64,000 nt of DNA from Globisporangium splendens. Its lineage: Eukaryota; Oomycota; Peronosporomycetes; Pythiales; Pythiaceae. How positions within the stretch are numbered: position 1 is the first letter of the stretch; each line of letters begins with the position of its first letter. This document shows positions 1 through 10,300 of the stretch, piece by piece. A model generated the notes under the pieces. That model worked only from the letters and a program-made list of their open reading frames with translations, made no database searches and was not told the DNA's origin. The translations under genes and the position numbers were made by a program. Where the stretch lies: assembly GCA_006386115.1 (NCBI GenBank), contig VFIW01000067.1:208020-272019 (forward strand), written 5' to 3'.

Positions 1-2380
1 TGGATTCCACCGCATCCAAAGCCACCGGCAAAGAGGAGCCGAGTTCGGGAAATAGATACGTCTCAATATCAACTCGATGACTTGTCATGACCGGTGGACC
101 AGCCGACGCATTCTCAAGCTGCAACCTCGACTCTCCCAGTTGTTTTAGATGCTCAATCACTGTTGCCAGATTCATTCTTCTCGTTGGGTCCACACACCAC
201 ATTCGATACATCAAGTCGATCACAGGTCTCCCACATTTATCTGGTATTTTTGGACGGTAACCTGCTTTCACCATTGCAGCAACGTTTCCATCTTTTTCAT
301 TGATCCAGGGCACTTCTCCAGTCACTGACTCGTAGATGAATACAGCAAGCGAGTAAACGTTGGACATAACTGATGTCTTGCCGCCGCGTAGAACCTCGGG
401 CGACCGCCAACGGAGTCCTTCGATTCCTTCCGAGTTCTCCTGCATTCCGATTCCAAATCCATTGATCTTCGCTGTGCCATCAGTTCCAACCCATACGTGC
501 TCGCAATTTAAGTACTCCAGAATAATCCCGCGGTCGTGCAGGTACTTGAGTCCAAGCGCAACTTCATGGAGCTTTTGCCACAGGAACTGTCGATTTCCGT
601 CCACTCGCAAGTAGTCAAGCAGATTGGTATGAGACGCATTCTCAAAGGCGGCTGTGTACGGGTATTGCAGATGTGTTGCCCCGAACAGCTTCACCACGTT
701 TGGGTGACTCAAAAATACCCACCGATCCACAGCATTAATGAACTTGGCTTGGTCCACCCGAAACTCACTCACTTTGACCATAGAGTTTAGCCACTGAGCA
801 GAAGTCGCGTGATTTGCGCGATGTTTACGTGGACTTGACTTGCTTTCAACTTGAACAATATCGAGCTCATGAGGAGGTATGAACCAATCCGGACTGTCGT
901 CGTTTTCATCTGAGGCGGATTTTTGTGACACTTGACACAAGGCGCGCTCCAAGAGCTGCAGCATTACAGGAGTGTATTTGTCGCTGTGCACTTTTAACTC
1001 GTGTTGAAGGAGAGTCACTGCTTCGACTCGTTCGGACTCGTCGAGCTCGCGAAGGGAGAGATTCGTGTCGGTGTCGATGGCTTCCTGGAGTGCGGACATC
1101 AAATCAGTCTCGTCACTTTCCCATTTGACTGCCCATTGTTGCGATGCCTCATCGGTTGCAGTGGACTTGATTTTTTGCTGTAAGAATGAAATTTCAGTGT
1201 GCAAATCGTGAAGGCGACCCACAATACCACGAGTGACGACAAGACGCGAGCAGATGCTCCTGTTCTCACACAGCGTTTTCACTCGGATGAACCGGAATAT
1301 GACCATGACGCACTGATGGAGCATATCTCGATGCACATCGTCTTCAGTCTCAAGTTGCTTGAAAAGTCGTGTGAGTCGGTCTGCAACGCTTCGCCACAGT
1401 GATTCAAACTCATAAACGTTCTCACTGTATTCTCGCAGCGTTTGCAGCGTTCCTTCAAGCAGAGACACACCGGATTCTGGTGTGACGAGAGGTGTCAAAT
1501 ACCCAGTCTCGAGCAGTTGGTTCACCATGTCCTTCAAATTCCTTTTGGCAGCACTAACCAGTATTGTGTCTCCATTTGTAGCGCGAACGTGCGGAGACGC
1601 TCCCGCTTGGATGAGTGCAGTTGTAAACTCGATAGATCCTGCCGAAGCAGCTGCAAGCAAAGCCGACTCGCCAGTTTTGTTGATTGCAGAGAGAGAAGCG
1701 TTGCTTTTTAACAGTCGTTGCGCAGCTTGCCAGTGACCGTTTCGACAAGCCGATATGAGTGGAGTGTTTCCTTCTTCGTCTCTTGTGTCGGGCAATATCC
1801 CTTTCGTCAAAAACACATCGAGGACCATATCGTGTCCTTCTTGTGCTGCAAGATGAAGAGCCGTTCTTGTTTCGGTACACGAAACATCCATCCATACGGA
1901 GGTTGAAAAGAGCAGCTCAACAACTTTCACGTGACCATTTCGAGCAGCAACTTGTAACGGCGTAAAGATATTGGTCAAGACCACCCTAGTACTCACACCC
2001 TTCTTCAATAGCTCACTCACCACTTCAACATGGCCATTTTCGGTAGCGATGTACAACGGTGTCGCACCATAACTGTTGGGCATGTCCACGCTTGCGCCAT
2101 TCTTCAATAGCTCACTCACCATTTCAACGTGGCCATTTTGGGAAGCAACCATCAAAGATGTCGCTCCATCATTGTCGGTCATGTCCACGTTTGCACCATT
2201 CTTCAATAGCTCACTCACCACTTCATCGTGGCCATTTTGGGATGCGATGTGTAACGGTATCAAGCCATCTGCACTTATCAACTCATGCGGTCGTTTTCTG
2301 GAAGCGTCACGTTCGGGGGTGCGTTCGTTGACGTCGGTCGTATTCGCGCCTGTAGTATCAGTCTTGAAGCCTAAGACCAT
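1..2380 (-). CDS. Ankyrin-repeat pseudokinase (TKL-like), 3' end outside window
   Basis: Continuous open frame from the ATG at 2380-2378 to the left edge, about 793 codons and no stop; an in-frame TGA sits four codons upstream of the ATG, so this is the first Met. Residues about 38-301 form eight ankyrin repeats of 33 residues, several with the text NGHVEVVSELLK. A helical linker follows, then a protein-kinase fold from about residue 525. The beta-3 lysine may be K536 (MVKV). The catalytic loop, normally HRDxxxxN, reads LEYLNCEH from residue 621, so the catalytic Asp and the metal-binding Asn are missing, and the DFG motif is GFG at 641-643. The ending RWRSPEVL resembles the normal APE region. 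Ankyrin plus tyrosine-kinase-like domains is a known oomycete combination; loss of both catalytic motifs means it is probably a scaffold or regulator. The native partner is unknown. Confidence 0.85.
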   Translation of the reverse strand, partial: MVLGFKTDTTGANTTDVNERTPERDASRKRPHELISADGLIPLHIASQNGHDEVVSELLKNGANVDMTDNDGATSLMVASQNGHVEMVSELLKNGASVDMPNSYGATPLYIATENGHVEVVSELLKKGVSTRVVLTNIFTPLQVAARNGHVKVVELLFSTSVWMDVSCTETRTALHLAAQEGHDMVLDVFLTKGILPDTRDEEGNTPLISACRNGHWQAAQRLLKSNASLSAINKTGESALLAAASAGSIEFTTALIQAGASPHVRATNGDTILVSAAKRNLKDMVNQLLETGYLTPLVTPESGVSLLEGTLQTLREYSENVYEFESLWRSVADRLTRLFKQLETEDDVHRDMLHQCVMVIFRFIRVKTLCENRSICSRLVVTRGIVGRLHDLHTEISFLQQKIKSTATDEASQQWAVKWESDETDLMSALQEAIDTDTNLSLRELDESERVEAVTLLQHELKVHSDKYTPVMLQLLERALCQVSQKSASDENDDSPDWFIPPHELDIVQVESKSSPRKHRANHATSAQWLNSMVKVSEFRVDQAKFINAVDRWVFLSHPNVVKLFGATHLQYPYTAAFENASHTNLLDYLRVDGNRQFLWQKLHEVALGLKYLHDRGIILEYLNCEHVWVGTDGTAKINGFGIGMQENSEGIEGLRWRSPEVLRGGKTSVMSNVYSLAVFIYESVTGEVPWINEKDGNVAAMVKAGYRPKIPDKCGRPVIDLMYRMWCVDPTRRMNLATVIEHLKQLGESRLQLENASAGPPVMTSHRVDIETYLFPELGSSLPVALDAVES

Positions 2381-3175
2381 GGTTCTTGGTCATCGACTGT
2401 TCACGCACTCTCGCAATTTGTCTGGCTTCTCTTCTCAGCGGTTGATTTTCTTTTGAGGGTATCCGCTTTGGTGAACGAATGTTGCACGATCCAGTTCTCT
2501 GTTCAGTTCTTCTGGGTTACATCGATGTATCCTCCACCAACAACATGTTTATGACTTTGGTTTCTGCTCTCAGACACAAACACCAGTCAGTACGTACTTA
2601 CTGAGCAAATGGGTGTACCTCACCCGATATCATTTTCTGGACTCACCGTTGCAACAATTATAAAACTAAAAATAGAAGGAAAATATGTCCAGTCCTTCCT
2701 CCATTAAGTCCAGTTCAAACGTGCCCAAAGGGAGAAAGTCTGCCATTTAAGCGGATATGGGATGGATGCTCGAGGAATTTTTTGCGAAGCAGTGTGAAGA
2801 AGAAAATTGAGAAAAAAAAGAAGAATGAGAATGTGTTTCTAATCTTAGTCCGATTCCCGCCAACTAAAGCGCAGCAGTCCGAGTATTTGGGTTGGACTCT
2901 CCTTCGTCACAGCACCATGTTCTCCAGCTCTGTCGGGTTGCAGTCGGAGTAATTGTGCCCACTTTCCTACTAGCAAAGTCTCTCACCAGTCCAGTCTGCT
3001 CCATCTTGTAGCTGTCAGAGTGCGTTTCTTGCCCCCAATTGCTTGCAACAGAAGCACCAAATTTCTGTTCCTTTCCATCATATAGCAGACAGCATGTTGG
3101 TGTTCCACTCTCCTGTGCGAGAGTTACGTGCATCATAAAAGCCCGAATTTCCAATGTGATGAAGTGAGAGTGTGC
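2381..3175. other. Intergenic, no recognised gene
   Basis: Upstream region of the ankyrin pseudokinase. The only longer frame (minus, 2864-3154, 96 codons) has no recognisable domain and odd composition, so it is not called. Purine-rich tract around 2805-2830. Confidence 0.5.
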
Positions 3176-3446
3176 TGTTCCGACACTCTATCACAAAGAG
3201 ATTATCCTCCAACGATGTCCCAGTGACAGCCAAGGTGCAGGTGCGTCAAACGACGCGCCAAATACCGTACATTGACCTCAGCCGTTATTTAAGAGAGCAG
3301 AGGCTGATCTGTTTCCCAGATGTCTTCCACTAGATTCTATAGGCAAACTCTTACAGTTACAATTCAATAAACCCACCTTTCTCTCTACTCTGTTATCCTG
3401 TTATCCCCTGAAGCTGCACCCGTTGTTCCGAGACGCTTCTTTACAA
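3176..3446 (+). repeat. Probable solo LTR of a Ty1/copia-type element
   Basis: Starts with TGTTCCGACACTC and ends near TTCTTTACA. Inside are a TATA-like TTATTTAAG near 3285 and an AATAAA polyadenylation signal at 3366-3371, spaced as in an LTR with U3, R and U5. No primer-binding site, gag or pol is adjacent, so if this is an LTR it is solitary. The family call rests on general resemblance to oomycete copia LTRs; the exact ends are uncertain. Confidence 0.4.
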
Positions 3447-4127
3447 AGAATGGATGCAAGAGAGCAAGACGCACCACCTGGATCATGACCGAAAGAGTTA
3501 TAGTCGAGAGTGTTGAAAAACTATATGTCCTACCGATCTTTTATTGCTGAGAAGTTGTCAGATAGCATTTATGCAATGGCCACCTTTTATTGAAGAAAGA
3601 GATCAATTCCCGATGACCGTGGACTTGTGCCAGCACGGCAAACCAACAGGAAAAGGAACTCTGGAACGCGTAGCAGATCAGCGCTGGTTAGAAGCGACTT
3701 TGTCGGTGACGAGCCGATAGCTGCGCCTCGTGCAGTCGAATAGTTTGTCCTTGAAGTCCTCTCGCTGCTCGTCGCGTGCGCCAAATTGATTGGCTTCTGG
3801 ATCAACTGTTGCTGTTCTTGACACAGGCGAGTTTGCACAGGCAACAAATGCTGACCACTGTGCTTTGCGATGAGTGCCATCATGCTTGCTGGCATCAAGT
3901 GCGAAGGCTTTCACTCTCTTCAAGTTCTCGCTGGTGTGTCCTTGAATGCGATCCGAGGCTTCATACACCACAGTTTGAGTGCATGGTCGAAATCCACCCC
4001 TGAAATCGGAATGCTATCCGTAGTCCACCGTTTTACGAAGGAGATAGTGACGAGGCTAGATCCATAACACAGGTGCATGGAATACTGTTGTATTGCATAT
4101 AACAAGCTGTATATGTTGCTGACTGTT
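3447..4127. other. Intergenic with an unrecognised minus-strand frame
   Basis: A 97-codon minus-strand frame (3678-3971) is rich in charged residues and could be a decayed retroelement gag fragment next to the putative solo LTR, but no motif supports this. Confidence 0.3.
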
Positions 4128-4592
4128 CTACAGCAGACGGTTGCCCTCGCGCTTTTTCGTCATCATGCAGTGATCCACGGTTCTTTCGACGTAGATCTCA
4201 TCGTTGATGCACTGGTAGCCACATTTCTCGTAAAACCCTTTCTTGTCGTACCGTGCCGAGAGTGCATACGTGTCGGCGACGTCCGCGACTAGTTGTTCGA
4301 CGCCGTGCATCAACACCAGACCGAAGTTCTTGCCACGACACTCTGGGAGTACCGCGACGCGGCCGATCTTCGCCGTGCGTGTCGACGGATTCATGAGCAC
4401 TCGCGCCACCGCGACGAACTTGTCCTGCTCAGTGTCTTTGCCTAGGAAATACAGCGTCGTGTCCTTCCCATCGTACTCGTCGATCTCGTCAGCAACGTCA
4501 AAGCCCTGGTCGTCGATAAACACCTGAATGCGCAGTGCGAGGTGGATCTCTTTCTCTTCGGTAGTGGTCACGCGGGTTACGACAAGCGTCAT
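4128..4592 (-). CDS. GNAT-family N-acetyltransferase, paralogue 1
   Basis: Intronless, 154 residues. Cytosolic-type acetyl-CoA-dependent N-acetyltransferase fold. The N-terminal part has a conserved ALRIQVFIDDQGF segment and the central acetyl-CoA loop (motif A) reads IGRVAVLPECRGKNFG, with the expected R-x-x-G-x-x-G-like pyrophosphate loop. It ends in a KKGFYEKCGY segment typical of motif B in small ElaA-like GNATs. It is the most divergent of three homologous genes on the same strand (others at 5086-5544 and 15448-15912), so the group arose by tandem duplication. Substrate cannot be told. The ATG at 4592 lines up with the starts of the paralogues. Confidence 0.85.
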   Translation of the reverse strand: MTLVVTRVTTTEEKEIHLALRIQVFIDDQGFDVADEIDEYDGKDTTLYFLGKDTEQDKFVAVARVLMNPSTRTAKIGRVAVLPECRGKNFGLVLMHGVEQLVADVADTYALSARYDKKGFYEKCGYQCINDEIYVERTVDHCMMTKKREGNRLL

Positions 4593-5085
4593 TGGTTTCG
4601 GGGTATTGAGTGATGGAAATGTGCGTGCTGGATGCAGTCAAATGCAAAAATGGGAATGGCATCGTGAAAGCAATCTGACAGGAGACTGTTGAACTACCCA
4701 CACGATTGAGGTTCTGACGTTGTCAAAATGGATAAAGTACTTGATTACCTCCTTTCTAGGGGCTGGCTACAGTCTGACTCACCCAATCAGGGTGTTTGGA
4801 TGAGGCCAGCAATCAGTACCTGCTGTCCAATTGTACCAAAGATAAATGTGTTGCTTGTTCCACTCGCAACGAACCGAAACAGCAATTTGTACAACAAAAG
4901 CATGCTCATGAAAGGACTATTGAAGTGGTGTGCTTAGAAAAGGGAGAAAAATCGGTTAGCCAACGATCTCGAAAGCGATCTGACTTGGTGTAGCAGCCAG
5001 TGAGAAATCTCAATTGGAGATATGCGTGTATGAACTCTAGTTACGATGTATGGCCACATTGAATAGATCGATTCTATATTGATAC
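4593..5085. other. Intergenic between GNAT paralogues 1 and 2
   Basis: Upstream region of paralogue 1 and downstream region of paralogue 2. No ORF or repeat of note. Confidence 0.5.
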
Positions 5086-5544
5086 TTATTTGTTGACTGT
5101 GCGGCACTTTGCCATCAGACAATGCTCGACGCCTTCGTCCAAGTAGATCTCGTCATTCACGCACTGGTAGCCGCATTTCTCGTAAAACCCTTTCTTGTCG
5201 TACTGCGCTGAGAGCGAAAAGTAGTCGGCGACATCAGCAACGAGCTGCTCGACGCCATCCATCAGCGCCGCACCGTAGTTCTTGCCACGACACTCGGAGA
5301 GCACAGCAACACGACCGATCTTGGCCTTGTGCGAGGTCGGATCCAGCAACACACGCGCGACAGCGACGTACTTGTCCTGCTCGACGTCCTTCCCCAGGAA
5401 ATGCAGCGTCGAGTCCTTGGCATCGAACTCGTCGACCTCGAGCGCGCCATCAAAGCCCTGCTCGTCGATAAACACTTTGTAGCGCAGCGCGAGCGCGGTC
5501 TCCTTCTCCTCAGCAGTGGTCACACGAGTCACGAGCAGCGTCAT
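5086..5544 (-). CDS. GNAT-family N-acetyltransferase, paralogue 2
   Basis: 152 residues, intronless. The frame is open upstream to 5649, but the start at 5544 (MTLLVTRVTT) aligns with the other two copies and the upstream 35 residues are unrelated, so the downstream ATG is chosen. Same family features: ALRYKVFIDEQGF, acetyl-CoA loop IGRVAVLSECRGKNYG, and KKGFYEKCGYQ near the C-terminus. Closer to paralogue 3 than to paralogue 1. A 9.3-kb retrotransposon sits about 340 bp upstream of its start and may separate the gene from part of its promoter. Substrate unknown. Confidence 0.87.
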   Translation of the reverse strand: MTLLVTRVTTAEEKETALALRYKVFIDEQGFDGALEVDEFDAKDSTLHFLGKDVEQDKYVAVARVLLDPTSHKAKIGRVAVLSECRGKNYGAALMDGVEQLVADVADYFSLSAQYDKKGFYEKCGYQCVNDEIYLDEGVEHCLMAKCRTVNK

Positions 5545-5868
5545 CGTCGGCAACAGCAGATCAAACTGGACTTTGGCTTCTTGTGTGTCTGTCGGTAGGT
5601 CGGACGCTTCTTGCGGAATGGGATCGACACACCATCTCCCATTGAGCATGATGAGCTGCTGCTGGAGGTGAATGAGCAGTGGCAGAATGATGGTCGATTG
5701 AGAGTGTCAGTTCGATCTGTCTACCTTATTTTCTACTCTAAATCGGCATTGCTCGATGACTTTAAGTGGTTTGTTGACTTCTGTCTTGCAACGTTTGACA
5801 CGCATCCAAACACTGTGCTGGGGTGCACAGACCATCACTCAGTACGAATGTCATTAACGCTGAGCCAT
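5545..5868. other. Upstream region of GNAT paralogue 2
   Basis: Contains a stretch around 5785-5830 (GCATCCAAAC then TGTGCT) that recurs upstream of GNAT paralogue 3 near 16230-16260, so flanking DNA was duplicated together with the gene. Confidence 0.5.
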
Positions 5869-5880
5869 TCGCACTCGCAT
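5869..5880. repeat. Target-site duplication of LINE-A copy 1, left copy
   Basis: TCGCACTCGCAT, identical to 15175-15186 on the far side of the element. Confidence 0.85.
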
Positions 5881-5935
5881 AAGAGAAAGTGAGAGAAGGT
5901 AATTCTATTTAACTTACTTGTGATCTACATACAGT

Positions 5936-7386
5936 TTAAGAATTCCGGAGTCTCATTAACACCGTTGACAGTGAGGTGTTTCTTAGTTTTGACGGTCTTG
6001 CACCAATATCATTGTCGAGTAGAGCTGCGACTTGGGACATAACAACTTGATCGTTTCCCCGCGATTCATTGGCGAGTATCTTCGCACTCTTGGAGTTCAT
6101 TGCCATGTTGGCGAGAAGATCGGCCATTTTGTTTTGTTCTCGTTTTGTGTGATTCCAGGAGATCCACGCAAAGTTGGCGATGATTTGATTTACCCGAACT
6201 GCCAGTGGCTGCAACTTGGTCTGGTGTATTGAGGCGAACCCGTTCTGGGATGCGATAATCATTTGGCTATCTCCGAAGACTTCCAACTTGACTTCATAGT
6301 GCTGTAGGTAGTGTGCACTGTATGCCAGACCATCTTTCAGCGCGCTTTATTCGCATCAATTGTTCGTGACTTCTGGTCCCATGTACGCATAGCCGCATGC
6401 TTTGAGTTCCCATCGATTGCTGCGTTCATTCAGGAAGATGAGTGCCCATCCGCTGCCTCCTGGACCTGGGTTGCCGCGTGCACCTCCATCGAAATACAAA
6501 CGCGCCGTCGCCCATGCTTCTAGTTGGCGCGACAAGTCTTGTCTCTCCAGTACGCTGAGCAGTTGGCTCAGGCATGTTGCATTGATCTTTTCTCCTTTGA
6601 GCGTTCTCATCCGATGAGCCACAGCCCGCACTTGCATCACACACGCTGTCCACACTCGCTGGGTACTTTCTTCGATAGTGAGATGTTGCCGTTCATGCAC
6701 TATTTCCACTCTCGTTCTCCATAGCAAAACTGGGATGCTTGATGTGACGATAAACCAAAGTTTCTGTAGTGCTGTCGAGTGTTCCGGAGTAATGAACCCG
6801 AAGTGCTTTTCCAATTCCCGGAGCAAAGATCGTTGACCTGGCGGGGCTGTGCGACTAGCAATCTGAGGCAGGAAGAGGTTGAGTGCTTGATTCGTCAATG
6901 TTCGACCCACCATCTCCGAGGAAGGCCGTCCACGCGGCTTGTGCTCGCTTGCAACTCCAGACTATGTGTGAGATAGTTTCTTTTGTCTCCCCACATCCGG
7001 CATTGCTTGGGCATGCCGAAGACTCGATCCTTCCCGGATGGAACAGGTTGAGCTGCATCGTAGAAATCCGGTATGTCGTTCCACATCTGAAACGGCGTAA
7101 GACATCCTCGTTGTTTCCATAGATCTGCTGGTAGTCGATACTGCACATGGCTGTACCACTGGTCAGTTCTCGCGACTTCGTTGAGCTTGTCTATGAGTCC
7201 TCCGAAACCTTGATACAACTGGCTGTGCAACCTTCGTGTTCGTGCTCGGTCAATTGTCTTCTGGATGCTATTTTGGGGAGTACGTTCATGCACCAGCCAC
7301 GGACAGTGAGCGGGTGCGGGTGCGGTTTGAATGTCCACCCTACGGTTTCTATTTCTTCTTCGATCATGGCAACGTCTTGTTGGCAA
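5936..7386 (-). pseudogene. LINE-A 3' coding part: zinc finger and RNase H, disrupted
   Basis: Continues the ORF2 protein in the -1 frame. The zinc-finger section (CGETKETISHIVWSC) is thrown out of frame by a one-base insertion near 7080 and a two-base loss near 6910, judged against copy 2. RNase H begins with the metal-binding FDGGARGNPGPGG and runs to GPEVTNN, where TGA and, three codons on, TAA interrupt it; the frame then resumes with LEVFGDS and NKMADLLA, which hold later RNase H acidic residues. The two stops are identical in copies 2 and 3, so they predate all of these copies. RNase H would degrade the RNA strand of the cDNA hybrid. Confidence 0.85.
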
Positions 7387-10300
7387 GTAGCATCCCCGGC
7401 CCAGTTGGTCACTGTCCAGAGAACTCCGTTTGCTTGCCGTTGCATCTGAATGTAGTCCGTGTGGCTCCCCTCCGATACTGGCACCGCGATGATGGTTCCC
7501 ATGCCATTACTGATCCACTTGTACTCTCGTTTTGTGTGTTTCCTGCTCCACGGCTCCTGGTGACTGTTCAACTGGTTGCCTGCATCGATTTCTATCTCTG
7601 GTGAGCATAGAATGATGCTGGTTACGAGTTTTCGCAAGGCGGTCATTCGTTTGAACGTGAGAGTCGCCGTCATGGTTGGCAGCCGCACGGAGAACACTCG
7701 CTCTTCTTCCTGTCTCACGTTGAAGCTGGCCAAATTGCATTCCTTCAGGAAAGGAACCGTTTTGACTGAATACTTCTCGCCTTGACTGTCGATTATCCAG
7801 GGGTTGTCGTTCCACTGAAAGGATGGCCAGAAGGCTCGAGCCTCTTCCGATACTTGATGAATCGTCTGCTCAGGTTTTCTCCCAAAGTACACACCTACAC
7901 GTCCGTCTGATCTCCACTCAAGGTCCAGGGTCGGTAGCAAGGATTCCATTCGCCGCTTCAGATCGTCTTTCCACGCGGGACTGCGTCTCTCTGCCGCCAC
8001 CAAGTCTTCACAGAGATACTCCCACCCGAGTCTGTGGATATTGCTCGTCTGGTACAGCCTTGTCTGTGCGAGGTGGCATCGCTCCTTGGGTGAAACCGCG
8101 CAACATCCCCGGTTTTGACTTTTGTCCCGATGCACCTGTTCATGCCAAGCTTCTGTATACTTGTCTCGCGCTCGCTGAAGCCACCGAGTTGTCCGCCGCA
8201 TCTCTTGTCGCTTTATTGCAAGACGTATTGAATAGAGACCTATGCCTCCTTCCTTGACTGGCAGGTAGAGCAGGGAAGGACTCACCTTGTGCCTCGTGCC
8301 GTCTGTGCTGAGTGTCGATTTCCACAAAAACTGCTTTTGTAGATTCACTAGCTGATCCACGACTTTCGCTGGGAGCTTGATGTAGCCGGCAGTGAACAGA
8401 ATCGACGGCAGCAAGACCGAATTCAGTATCAGCACTCTCCCCACCACACTGTTGGAGACTTTGGCCGCGATGATCAATCTGGTTCGGAGCTTTTGCAGGC
8501 GGTCCTCCCAATTAGCTTGCGTGATGTTCCCGGTTCCTATTTGGATGCCAAGGTACCTCACCGTTTCTCCATGCTTCAGAATTGGAATGCCGCATCTTTG
8601 TTCCTGGACTACTGCTGTGTTGAGACAGATGTAGCTGCTTTTCGTTGGTTGCACGTGCAGACCTGATTGCTGGCCGAACTCGGACAGCAGCTGCATGAGT
8701 CGAGGCAGCTGTTTCCCTTGTTTCAAAAAGACGGCGGAGTCGTCGACGAAGGTCGAAATAAGATGGGGTTCTGCTCCGGATCTGGTCACGCGAATTCCTT
8801 CCAGATGGGGGTCTTGCTGAACTGCCAGTGCGAGAATCTCCGCGGCGACGATAAACAGGAGAGGGGCCAGGGGGCAACCTTGACGAATTCCCGACTTGAC
8901 CTCCCATTCTGTCGACACTTCCCCGTTCACCAGGTACTGCGCTGTAGTGTCCGAGTGCACTCGACGTACTAAATCCACAAATTGTCGCCCAAAGCCGAAC
9001 TTGCTCAGCACAAGATGCAGAAAGTCTCTGTCCAATGTGTCGTAAGCCTTCATGAAGTCAAGCATCGCAATTCCCGGAGCGTCATCCAACCCTTCACCGT
9101 TGTTGTGGTACGCTTTGTCCAATGCGGCTTGCATGATGAGGATCGCGTTCTCCATCAGTCGGTCGCGTACGAAGCCTTGTTGTGCTTCCCCGATGATCCA
9201 CAGAAGGATGTCTTGCAGCCTTGTTGCCAAGACTTTTGCAAACAACTTGTAGGTGGTCGTAAGCAGAGTGATTGGTCTGTAATCGAGGGGGTTTGGCGAA
9301 TCTCCTTTCTTGCGCAACGGTATCACGATTCCTTGACCGAATGACCGTGGCATGGTTGCCCCGCGTTGGATGTTGTTGAATTCCTGCACCAAGACTTCAA
9401 CCATCACGTCCTCGCAATCCTTGTAGAAGTCATTGTTCAGACTGTCCACGCCACCTGCCTTATGCCGATGTAAAGCCGCGATCGCCTCTCGTACTTCCTT
9501 TTCAGTGATGGGTGCCATCAAATCTTGGTTTTGCTCTTCCGTGACTTTTCGAGTTTCCGGAATGTACACCAGTGCATCAAATCGCTGTTCAGCCTTCTGC
9601 GGAGGGACCGCAGCATGGCTCTGGCCAGTGATTTGGTGCCATTCTGCTCCCATGATGTCCGCTAGACTCGCGTTTGGTGAGTGGTACCTTCCGGGAGTCG
9701 GTTCTAATCGCGAAATTGTTTGATCCCGCTGCCAGTTGGCGATCCTCCGAAAGAAGTGACGAACATCCCCCTGCGTTGCTTGCATATACTTGCCGAATTT
9801 GAACTCTGCTGCCTCCCTTGCCGCGTTTGCTTGTTCTTCGATCAGCTGACGCCTTGTGCGGTTTGCCGGTCGGTGCTGCTGATCCTCCAACTTTTGCCGA
9901 TATCTTCGTACTTGCCGCTTCTCTGCTCGACTTACTCTCAGTATTGCTTTGATGATACGCTGCTCCAGGTTGCTCCATACGATTGACCCTTCACTCTGCA
10001 TCAGCTCCAGATCGTGAGCGATTGCCTTTTGCACCCCAGTCCGCACCAAGTCAGGACGCGAGGTACGTATCGGGTACCTGCACTTGTTTACTCTCCCTGG
10101 TCTCTGCGGTTGACTCGTCCATTTCATATGCAGCATCTCTGCTTGGTGATCCGAGTAGCGCTTGGGTAGCTCTATTGCCTCCCATTGCACGGCGCTGCCC
10201 AGGTTTCCTGCGATATAGAATCGGTCGAGTCGACTGGCTGAGTTTTTCCTCCAGTATGTGAAATGCTCCGTCAGTTCCCTCTGAACTGGCCACTCCGGAT

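Noticed and set aside
2864..3154. 96-codon minus-strand frame
   Set aside because: No recognisable motif and no context; could be repeat debris.
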